Source: Smittium mucronatum
Lineage: Eukaryota > Kickxellomycota > Harpellomycetes > Harpellales > Legeriomycetaceae
DNA: 61,687 nt
NCBI GenBank assembly: GCA_001953115.1
Contig: LSSL01000161.1
Coordinates: forward strand, 1 to 61,687
Direction of reading: 5' to 3'
Under the pieces are notes generated by a model. The model had not been told where the DNA came from, made no database searches, and saw nothing but the letters and a program-made list of their open reading frames with translations. The translations under genes were made by a program, and so were the position numbers. Within the stretch, counting starts at the first letter, position 1; the number at the start of each line of letters is the position of its first letter. Positions 10,462-20,204 of the stretch are shown here, piece by piece.

Positions 10462-12218
10462 GAATTTTAACTTATACAAATAGACTATTTAATTTAGTGA
10501 TATTCGTTACTTCACGGTGAAATAGTCGAACCAAAATATAAAAAAATTCTAGTGGAATAATATCAGAATAAAATATTGAATTTTGCCAATAAATTTTCAT
10601 TTGTGATATTTTTTGCTGACTGAAACCCTTAATTGCCCAAATTGAGCCATTTTGATGCTTTTTTAAAAAAAAATCATTTCTCTCAGCCTATAGTTATCGA
10701 ATCTCCTAAAGCTTTACACACTTGTAAATTAGCATGTATGATCCAAAAACTTTAACAGGATTTAAAAAAAATTATTATCTAATAAGCGGTCTCATGAAAT
10801 AAAGCCATCTACGCGACAAAATGTGCCTAAACTATTCAAATTTAAAAGATTAGTATTTATTCACGTTAAATCGACTTGTTTCAACTGAAATATTCAGGCT
10901 TGTTCAAAATCTTGAAAATGCAAAAAACCGATATTTCAATATATAGGCTGAATAAAGGAACGGGTAAATAGCTCCTATTCTGTATGATATGACTCAAAAT
11001 CAGTAATTTTATTCATATTAACAAACCTAATTATAAAACGTTATTTCCACTTTCATCATCGAATAAATAGCCCCTAAAGCCCCTGAACTTCCTTTTAATT
11101 CACTGGTAGCAATGCTACCCTTTCTTCGATCCGTTTACATTAACAACCAGATATAATTTTACCTTACAAGGTAGAGCTTATAATGAAAAAAAATAAAACA
11201 AAGAATTTAATTTTACCTTATTAAAATTTAAATATCGGCTGTTTATCGACTTTTTTAGTCATATTTTTGATAACTGAGTTGTTTTTGACTGATTTTCACA
11301 GAAAATTCGTTAATTATCAAATGGAGAAGTTAACATATTCCTATTTTTAATTTACCATATATCCCGGTTAAATCACAGGGGTGCGTATTAATTCATAATA
11401 GAGCCCCTATCTTGTCTGAAGCTCCACAATAAAAACTTGAGGGGGCTAACAAATTCATATACTTCTAAAGATGGTTAAAATTTTGGGGTATGGATGCAGA
11501 TAAAGATATCACTTATTTATACGCTCTTTCACATTACCCAAAAATAATTTCAATTACATAATAAATTGAAGTGTTTTGTTTGAGAAAATAATCATATATT
11601 AATCATACCCTGCGGCTGAGGTCAATAATGGATTATATAAATTCACTGTATTAAATGATTTTATACTATGATCAATGTGATCCATAATATAAAGGGAAGA
11701 TTGTTGGGCTTTTGCTATTAACAAAATCAATTTATATAATTATCTAATTCATAGTGGATATTCTGATTCCTTATCTTTAAGGACCCTTTTCTAATTCTAC
11801 AAATCTGTTCGAAAAAAGAGTCCTGAAAATTTTGATTTTAGAATATATAATCTCTACCTCTGTTCAATACTTAAAACACTACATATAAATGATCCTCTAT
11901 AAAGGCAATTTCCAATTCATTCTATTTTTTGAAAATAAAATTTCAGAAATCAACTAATTTAAGATATATTTTATGAGTAAATAAAATTTGCATATGTGGA
12001 AGTTCATTCGATGTTTTTTTTATGGCATATAAGGGTTAATACCTACAAATTTGACTCTTCTTTTCTTTTCTAGACTAGACTTTTTTTTAATGCTTAAATT
12101 ATTGCCATATTTATTCTCTAACTCTGATCAGGAATTCAAAATATTGACTAGCCAAAGATTTTAGAAAAATTATAATATATTGGTTAAATTTTTATGCTTT
12201 TTCATATATGGGGGATTC
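10462..12218. other. AT-rich non-coding stretch
   Basis: No coding segment is visible. A few fragments recall the inverted-repeat families (for example GGTGAAATAGTCG near 10515 and GGGTAAATAGCTCC near 10961), but none has two ends. Confidence 0.5.
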
Positions 12219-12389
12219 TTAACCCCTTCCGGGTCCAAATTGTAACTTCACTCCTATCTGTATGAAATAACCCTTTCAATTGGTCTAAGTCTTTATTAAT
12301 CAAATGATATACAAATAATATTAGCCTAACGAAAACATTGAGCAAAAAGTGAAAGCCATTTTTTGTACCATTGCCCCTGAAAGGGTTAA
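12219..12389 (+). mobile_element. 171-bp piggyBac-like MITE, copy 1
   Basis: Bounded by TTAA at 12219-12222 and 12386-12389. The left terminus TTAACCCCTTCCGGGTCCAA faces the right terminus CCCCTGAAAGGGTTAA. The whole unit is 171 bp including both TTAA sites, the same length as the copies at 28288-28458 and 29358-29528. TTAA target sites with a CCCT-type terminus are the hallmark of piggyBac-superfamily transposons. It has no coding capacity, so it would need a transposase supplied from elsewhere. Confidence 0.8.
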
Positions 12390-12696
12390 TGAAGAGGGCA
12401 TTTTGTTCCACACCATTTTTACTGGCTAACTCAATTATTATATTTATCCAATGGATTTGTAAAATTAAATTTAGTCGTTTCTATTGAACAAAACAAAAAG
12501 GTACTTTTACTTTTCTAATATCCCAATTAGGAATTTAAATGGCGTTTAATGCAACTTAATTTTTTTTAATTATAGTTATCGCTTTAATTGGGTAAAAAAT
12601 GGTGTTTTGGAATTTTTTCTGAAACAAACTAAACTATAAAATGCTCTCTTCATTAAGACCATCCCATTTGGTAGATTCTCTTAGAGCGAAAACACT

Positions 12697-13451
12697 TATA
12701 CCCTTTCAGGGACCGAATTTCTGCATAAAAAAAATTGATTTTTGATAAGATAGCAGAATTTCTATCCATATCTAATTGGTGTATTATGTAATAAAACCAT
12801 GATTATTTATAAGGTAAAAAACTATGGGATGAGATTTTTACTTGTCAAAACCTCATTCTAGTAAGATAAAATGGCCAATTTTTGGACAGGAAGTGCCATT
12901 TTTCTTGACCAAAGTTATAAATCTAGGTTTCTATGAGAAAAATTTGGTCTAAAATAACCACCTTGTTGATCAATATTACTGCGTAAATAATGGATCTTTT
13001 TTGACAGGAAGTTTCTTTTTTCTTGACCTCAGCTATAGGATTTGATTTCAAACCGTTAATATTGGTCAAAAATAGACGCTTCTTAGCTCAATGAATAGTT
13101 CGCAAAAAGTGGCCTTTTCTGGACAGGAAGTATCTTTTTCACTGACCAAATCTATAGAGCTCTGTTTACAGCTACTAATACTGGCCAAAAATTATAGATT
13201 TATGACTCAATACGTCAGCAAAAAATTGCAACTTTTTCTTCAGGAAGTGAATTTTTTCATTTACCTCATTAATTGGTTGCATATGCCACTTATGCTCAAA
13301 ATAAATTACACAACAATTTATAATGCTGAATAACTATTCGTTTGTTTGAATTTTCAATAAAAAAATTTGAGTCAATTTTGGCTCTATGGACGTTTGTAGC
13401 CTCCGCTCTATGTGCCAATTTTTGTATGATGGCCCCTGAAAGGGTTTATAA
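12697..13451 (+). mobile_element. Long piggyBac-like non-autonomous element, copy 1
   Basis: It starts CCCTTTCAGGGACC at 12701 and ends GGCCCCTGAAAGGG at 13445. The flanks read TTATA on both sides, which may be a variant or mutated TTAA target. The interior carries four ~118-bp tandem units (12870-13285). The copy at 14697-16428 lines up with it at a constant offset of 2000 bases up to a later insertion there. The open frame at 13091-13333 is an accident of the repeat units and is not called as a gene. Confidence 0.75.
12870..13285 (+). repeat. Internal ~118-bp tandem units, 4 copies
   Basis: The anchor AGGAAGT recurs at 12888, 13006, 13125 and 13242, giving spacings of 118, 119 and 117 bp. 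Each unit has the order CAGGAAGT, a T-rich block, TGACC, a CTATA-type block, TAATA and GGTCAAAAAT. Units differ from each other more than the two element copies do, so the array formed before the copies spread. Confidence 0.85.
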
Positions 13452-13675
13452 ACTTCTACTACCTTCCTAATTTGGAAACATAGTGTTAATTTATAGTATA
13501 AATTTATTGGATCATCTGTAATTGAAATTGCTTATGAAATCCTATATCCGATTAAATTTGAAAACTTGATAGATCTAGTATTTTCCTTATTTATTGGTTA
13601 ATCGATTATTATTTTTTATTATAGCCAACGGTTTGCATAGTAAAAAAACCAGATTTTGAAAAGAATTTACCATAT

Positions 13676-14696
13676 AAAAATCACAGGATAAAATTTTGGT
13701 ATGCACAGTAAAAAAATACATTGTCTTTGGACCATTTTTCTAAATAGGAAGGCACTAAAAAATTAATTTAGAAGCAATAGCTGCAAAATAGAATCTCTCA
13801 ATTATTAATTTTAGCCAAGTATAATATAATGTAAAAATGGCTGTAAATAAAAAAATCAGATCTAGGGAGTTAAATTCTATTATAGAAATTTTAATTTGTA
13901 ATAAAGCTACACTATTTATAAACTTGGTATATTCTTTTTCAAAGATTAGAGATTATGAAGAGAATTTTTTTACCGGGGAATTTATTTGTAGAAAAAGTAA
14001 GTCAAAAAGGTATATTTTTACTGAATTGATAATGTTAAAATTTCCTAGATTCCAATTTGCTATTAAAACAAAAAATATATTTGACAATTCCCATTAACTG
14101 CCTGAAAAAAAATTACATAAATCATTACATAATACTCGTTATTATTTGCGCTAAATAACAAATATTATATTGCGAATTATTTACCATAACAGAAGTTTTA
14201 TTTGTTATGCTTTTTATTTCAATTTAATAAAAGTCTTGATTTGTAATATTAGAGACTTCATGAACTCTATGCGCCCATAAAGAAATAACCCGTCAAAAAA
14301 AAACTTTTTCCATAGTTATTAGTTTATAAAAAAGATTAGAAATTTTCGGACTAGGAGATTTTGGAAAATATAAATGGTTGGGAAAAAATAATAGAAGTTT
14401 TGAAATGACACGTTTTGTTTTGAAATAAATTTCCTGTTACTTTTTTAAATTTCCATTAAAAATTATTCTCTAGTTATCAATTTATTACCGAATAATTTAA
14501 AATATACCTTTTAAATATCAAAATAAGAAGGCCTATATCTCTTTTTGAAACCGAAATTTTGATCCGAAAAAGTTTATAACCTTTTGGCCATGATTAATTC
14601 AAGATTAGAGTCAAAAATAAATTATCTAATACAGATAACTATAAAAAATCTAAACTATACCTAAAAGCATAACCATTCATATTAGAAACCAATGAT
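13676..14696. other. Intergenic DNA with no recognised gene
   Basis: An 86-codon frame at 13837-14097 begins MAVNKKIRSRELNS but has no recognisable domain, no neighbouring exon and AT-driven composition. It is not called. Confidence 0.5.
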
Positions 14697-14869
14697 TTAA
14701 CACTTTCAGGGGCCAAATTTCTGCATATAAAAAATTGATTTTGGTAAAGAAAATAAAAATTTTATCCCATCTAATTAGTGTATTATGTAAAAAAACCATA
14801 ATTATTTATAAAGTTTAAAAATATGGCATGAGATTTTCACTTAGCCAAAACCCCATTTTACTCGGATAA

Positions 14870-15285
14870 AGTATCCACTTTTTGAATAGGAAGTGCCATT
14901 TTTCTTGACCAAAGTTATAAATATAGGTTTCTATGAGAAAATATTGGTCGAAAATGACCGCCTTTTTGATCGATATTACTGCGTAAACAATTGATCTTTT
15001 TATGACAGGAAGTTTCTTTTTTCTCGACCTCAGCTATAGGGTTTGATTTTAAACCGTTAATATTATCAAAAATAGACGCCTTTTAGCCCAATAATCAGTT
15101 CGCAAAAAGTGATCTTTTCTAGACAGGAAGTATCTTTTTCACTGACCAAAGCTATAGAACCGTGTCTACAGCTACTAATACTGGTCAAAAATTGTAGATT
15201 TATGACCCAATACCACAGCAAAAAATTGCCACTTTTTCTTCAGGAGGTGAATTTTTTCATTCACCTCTTTAATTGGTTGCTGATG
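14870..15285 (+). repeat. Internal ~118-bp tandem units in copy 2
   Basis: AGGAAGT anchors lie at 14888, 15007 and 15125, with a variant AGGAGGT at 15242. Spacing and order match copy 1 unit for unit. Confidence 0.85.
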
Positions 15286-15401
15286 CTATCTATGCTCAAA
15301 ATATATTACACAATCTTTTATAATGCTAAGTAACTATTGGTTTGTTTGAATTTTTAATAAAAGAATCTGAACCAAATTTTGGCTTTATGGATGTTTGTAG
15401 C

Positions 15402-16373
15402 TAGGGCTCGGCGATTAATCGGTTTTAAGGATTAGACGATTAACATTTAAAATTAAACAAAATTTATTCGATTAAATTATTTTGGCAATATTAATATTTA
15501 TTGGATAAAACACTTGTACTTTTACGCTAAATTTTCCTAAATGGGATAATTTACATTTTTTATACCACTTTTTATAAATTTATTATTGGTTAAAATATAC
15601 ATGAATTTCATTTGGGGATAAAAATATAAAAATAGTCCTAAAAATTTACGAAATTTTCTCTTTATAGTTATTTACAAAATATAGCCAACCACAGCTATGT
15701 TTTTGGAATTCAAATTTTCAAGATCTAATAATTTTATTTATTTTTTCTTAATAATATTTTTAAGTTAAAAATTACGCAATTTATTACTAGAGAGATTGCT
15801 TACCCAAAAGACCTTCCAATAAAACGATTAATCGATTAACTAAAATATTTTTTGGTTAAAAATTTAAAAATCATTTATTTCGATTAATCGAATAAAATTC
15901 CTAGCCCTGTCATATAAAAAAGTGTTGGCAGTAGTGTTAACAAGTTTTTCGATCACTTATTTTACTTATTTTATTGGAAAACACAGGTTGTAATCCAGGG
16001 GAATTATTGATAAATCATTGCAGTATTTTTATACTGTGAATTAGGTTTTGCCTACAATAATTGGTTGGGAATCGTGAATTAATTACCTAGCTATCTTTAA
16101 TTTTATTAATTGGTTTTGTAAATTTAGAAAATCCTCAGAGGAAATATTCGAATCTCTCTCAACCCAATTATTAGGAAGGGGGTTAGACTATCAATTTTGA
16201 CCACCTACAATACCACAATACTGAGTAAATATTTTTTACTTAAATAGGAGACTTAAATCGAAAGATAATAAATAAGGAGCTATATTAGTCTAGCTCGAAT
16301 TAGTGGCTAAATATGATTAATTCTTCATCATAAGCTATTATTATAGGTTCTATAATAAAATATTACAGCCCTA
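15402..16373. mobile_element. hAT-like non-autonomous transposon nested in the piggyBac-like element
   Basis: The left end TAGGGCTCGG and the right end ...CAGCCCTA form short inverted repeats (TAGGGCT). Perfect 8-bp direct repeats TTTGTAGC flank it at 15394-15401 and 16374-16381. Removing the insert and one repeat restores the host element as seen in its other copy. An 8-bp duplication and TAGGG-type ends are typical of hAT elements. The palindrome CGATTAATCG recurs at 15412, 15825 and 15881. A second inward-facing CTAGCCCTG at 15901-15909 suggests an inner boundary, so the insert may be composite. No transposase is visible. Confidence 0.85.
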
Positions 16374-16787
16374 TTTGTAGCCTCTGTTGTACGTGCCATT
16401 TTTTTATGATGGACCCTGAAAGGGTTAATAATTTAACAATTTTTTTGAAGGTAAATTATAATCCTGAATAATTATAAATTATATCGGTTAAATATATGGT
16501 TGTGAAATTTTTTTATTCAATATAAGTATAATTTCCATTTTGCTTATTAAGTTTTTCCAAATTTGGAATAGTAACTATAATTCTCATTTTATCCAACCAA
16601 ATATATTTATCTATCGAAATATTTGTTCATTTTTTAAAGTATGTATTCAATTGGATAAAATTTCCAAATAAAATTGATTTTGCGAAAGTAATACAATGTT
16701 ACTAAAAAAGTGTGTTATAAATTAAATTAAATTAATATTAAGAAATAGGTTGGCGTTAATATATCGAAAGAATTTTAAATGAATAGA

Positions 16788-18653
16788 CAGAATCTGGAAA
16801 ATTACTCAAAATCTGGGAAATTTCGGCAGTGTTACATTTTAAATTCATATTTACAGATGAAAACCGATAAAATCCCTCATCTTATTTGTTGAATAATGAT
16901 TGATTGTTTTTATTTGTGTTATTCCATGTAAATATTTAAACTAAAGTGGGATTATAAACTCATCAACTTTGAAATTTAGTTTTTAAATTGAAAGTTCGGT
17001 ATTTTATAATAATTTGTGCTTCTAAAGTACTTAAGGATCATTTTATTTTCAATATAAGAAGCTAATATATATATTCAAAGTTTATTTGAATATTTTATTG
17101 TGAAAATAAGTTATTTGCGTAATATGAAAGTTATTAAGTAGTATAAAAACAGTTTTTGGGAATAAAGGGTTAAATTTTGTTAGTTTTTTTTTTTTAAAAA
17201 ATAAACGGATTAGTCCTAAATTAAAACTGTTTTTTGAAAAAAGCTAAAAAAACCACCTAAAAAGAATAATTTTTTCAATAAATGAGGGATTGGTTTTATT
17301 TTTTAAGCTTTTATTAGGAAATTTACTTTCTTTTTCAAGATTTAATAAGAAAATTTAAAATGCTTAATTTTTTTATGTTATTAAGGCCTTTTTAATGCAC
17401 AGTTCTAGCCGCACCTTTATCTAAGGTAAAATAACACTCGCGATAACTAAACTAAAAGCCAATTATTAGACTAAGAGTATTTGGTTTAACTTATAAATGG
17501 AAAAATAGGGAGAGGCATGTGAATGTGATATTTTATTAAAGCCTTTATGTAGGCAATTTGCTAGATGGAAGGATAGGAAATACACAAACAATATATTCAA
17601 TGCCTCAAATATTATTAAATGAATAAATCTAATACTAATTTTCTTTAGATATAAAACTAAAAAATTTATGGATGAGATTTAATTTTATTTCTAGTTTTAC
17701 TAAGGAATTTTGGTAAATATGAAGATAAATAAGGTATCTTGTGTTATTTCGGTTTACCCTTAATATTATTTTTAAGAATAAAGATTCGATTCCCATAGGT
17801 TTTGATAATATTTTTTGGGCGAGATAAACACCTTTTTCAACCCAAAAAAACCTCTTTACAGATTACTGTTGTACTCATATATATATATATATATATTAAG
17901 CCTACGAATTAAAGATTAAAAATGAATATATTTATATCCAATGATATTAATTAAGAATGCACGAACAATTTATTTACAATTTTTGTAACTGAATAATAAA
18001 ATATGAATGATGATATTTTATCCAATGGTAAATTTTGATAATTTTGCGGAATTTTATCAGTTTTCATTGTTAAATATGACTTTAAAAATTTAATCTGTCG
18101 GAGATTTTCCCACTTTTCCACCTAGACTTTTTATTCTAGGATTTTGTTTGGGTTCTTATCACGAAATCGAAATATTTATCCTATGTTTTTTATTTTTTGT
18201 GTCAATAAAAGAATTTTTTAGGTGTTTTATTATGATTTTATTATTATTATAAGATGAGATATTTAATAGAATTCTTGATATCTCTTTCTCAGTTTTATGG
18301 GAAAACTCAACCTTTTATAGTAAAACTCTAAACCTTTTTGGAAGATCATATATGGGTTGGTTTTTATAATAAGACATAAAAAAATATATATTTAATGTAA
18401 ACTACATAATAGTCGTGCAAATAGAAATAAAAACATCACTCATAAAGAGGATAAGCCTTATAAAAAACTCAAAAAGAAAGTTATTTCTTTGTGATAAAAA
18501 CTAAGGAATTTCCCTTTTAATCATCGTGAAAAAAATAATAAAAGCTTATATAAAAAAATGATTGGATATTAAAAGTCTCTATTGGATCAGAAAGAATCCA
18601 CTACGACAAATCTGTCGAAATTTCCCAGATTTTGCGAAACTTTCCAGTTTCTG
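16788..18653. mobile_element. Candidate ~1.9-kb DNA element defined by 42-bp inverted repeats
   Basis: The 42-bp segments at 16788-16829 and 18612-18653 are inverted copies with 37 of 42 matches. Both start CAGAA and contain CAAAATCTGGGAAATTTCG. Nothing recognisable is encoded between them, and no target duplication is clear. It could be the remains of a DNA transposon or a chance pair of dispersed repeats in opposite orientation. Confidence 0.45.
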
Positions 18654-19330
18654 TTCATTTTTTCCAGATTCTGTAAAGAAAAAGCATTTAATCTTAAGAA
18701 GTACCTTGAAACAATGTCTAGTGGGTACGGATCCGCTAGAGCGACAGATAGGAGTGGGATGAAATTTGATTATTCTTTCCTTTTTTTTTTTTTTGGTTTT
18801 TGAATATTATAAATAAATTCCCTTTTAAAAAAAACCCTCCTTAAGAAGTAACAATGCTATAAAGAAAAAAGTACCTACTGTTATTTAAAGCACCGTTATA
18901 TCTAAATAAAGATATTAAAAGGTTACTCAAGTATCATTTTTCATTTTAATGCTATAATTACTTGAAATTTAAAGAGATATCGAAAACCATCAAATTTATT
19001 TAATTCTTCAACCAGAAAATTTCTAACACTTGATATTAACGAATAGCTATTTACAAGGGTTTTTTGTCTATTTATTTATTCATGGAATTATAGAGCTAAT
19101 AAAGTTTCTATTGTATTTATTATTCTCAACAACTGAAATATGTGATATTCTTTTCAAGATGGGAGTTTTTTTTCACTGTGTAAATCATTGGCACTAATAA
19201 AATTCAATTATCATAATACCAATAAAATTGGGAAATTTTACTATATCTAATAGGTCTCTAGCATCTTTCCAATAGAAAAATTATTTTTGTTGCTCAAATT
19301 TTTGTTTTCCATTAAAAATACACTTTTATT

Positions 19331-19908
19331 TTAATCCTTTCAGGGCCAAATTTTTACATATCTTTTTTGAAATGCGTAAGGGATATTATGAAATATGATG
19401 GGTTGTTAAAGTAAAATGAAATAAGATTCGGTTTCACAAAATTAAATAAATGAAGATAAAAGTGATAATTTCCGAACATTAAGTGCCTTTATCAACGTTT
19501 AAACTATAAATTTTGGTTGTTATAGTGTTTTATTAGCCAAAATTAATCAAATCTAAACAAACAAAAGAAAATAAAAATGACATTCTCTGAACTTTAAGTG
19601 TATTTTTTTACATTTACGCTATTAGTTTGTTTATTCAGAAAAGCTAATTTGCCATTTTAACACTTGAAATTTACCAATGCGGCTGTCAGCTCTCGATAAA
19701 TAAATGTATTCATTTTTTCTAAAATTTTTATTTTAATTTCAGTTTTTACTTGTAATTATTTTTTTATTTGTAATTTATATTATAAATTAATTTTAAAAAT
19801 GCAATTCTATTAGCTTTAAATACCTTAAGGGTGTGATTTATTGGCACAATCTACTTTTTTGGACTTTACTTTCAAGCAATTTTTGTACAACCAGCTTGAA
19901 AAGGTTAA
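19331..19908 (+). mobile_element. Long piggyBac-like element, diverged copy 3
   Basis: TTAA at 19331-19334 is followed by TCCTTTCAGGGCCAAATT; the right end is CCAGCTTGAAAAGGTTAA at 19891-19908. Two diverged internal units can be seen, with AAGTGATAATTTCC at 19460 and AAATGACATTCTC at 19575, a spacing near 115 bp. These match the ~118-bp units of the other copies loosely. At 578 bp it is shorter and older than copies 1 and 2. Confidence 0.65.
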
Positions 19909-19977
19909 ACCAGTTTTTCTAGTTAAGAAGGTGGTAAAATCTAGTAGAAAATTGTAATCTCTCAAAGAGAATCTTCC

Positions 19978-20185
19978 GGTGTCAGGAATATTGACCTACT
20001 GCAAATTTCACCTACTGGGAAAACAAGTTGTTTTTTATAATTAAGATTTTTTGTGAAAATAGAAATTTTTAATTTTTCCGAAATACGAAAATTTACGTCA
20101 ATGCCTTAGTGTTTTATTTCAAGTGGCCAAAAACTAGTGAAATCTCCAGTAGGTGAAATTCAAATAGGTAAATAGTTCCGTCACC
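19978..20185. mobile_element. MULE-type miniature element, copy 2
   Basis: A 208-bp non-coding unit. The left end GGTGTCAGGAATATTGACC, continued by CTACTGCAAATTTCACCTAC, pairs with the reverse complement of the right end (GGTGACGGAACTATTTACC) over about 40 bp. The flanks are GAATCTTCC (19969-19977) and GAACCTTCC (20186-20194), a 9-bp duplication with one mismatch. The uninterrupted homologous site is at about 3157-3175. A 9-bp duplication with long inverted ends is the Mutator-like pattern. Confidence 0.85.
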
Positions 20186-20204
20186 GAACCTTCCATATAT
20201 AGCA

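Larger units (their letters stand above)
12662..13675 (-). mobile_element. Inverted-repeat MITE family, minus copy split by a later insertion
   Basis: The two flanks of the element at 12697-13451 are halves of one older copy. Left flank 12662-12696 contains GGTAGATTCTCTTAGAGCG. Right flank 13452-13675 contains CTACTACCTTCCTAATTTGG and ends in TCTTTTCAAAATCT read in reverse, then ATATGG. Joined, they match the reverse complement of 2901-3172 in order. Confidence 0.65.
14697..16428 (+). mobile_element. Long piggyBac-like non-autonomous element, copy 2, with nested hAT
   Basis: Bounded by perfect TTAA at 14697-14700 and 16425-16428, with CACTTTCAGGGGCC and GGACCCTGAAAGGG as inner termini. Its body matches 12697-13451, including the four ~118-bp units. 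It is about 980 bp longer because a hAT-like element occupies 15402-16373. Without that insertion it would be about 750 bp, the same as copy 1. Confidence 0.85.
19160..20204 (+). mobile_element. Inverted-repeat MITE family, copy with two later insertions
   Basis: The pieces at 19160-19330, 19909-19977 and 20186-20204 join into a copy of the 2901-3172 element. Shared landmarks are TGTAAATCATTGGC, CCAATAAAATTGGG, AAGAAGGTGGTAAAAT and CTTCCATATATA. The piggyBac-like element at 19331-19908 and the MULE-type element at 19978-20185 interrupt it, so it is older than both. Confidence 0.65.
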
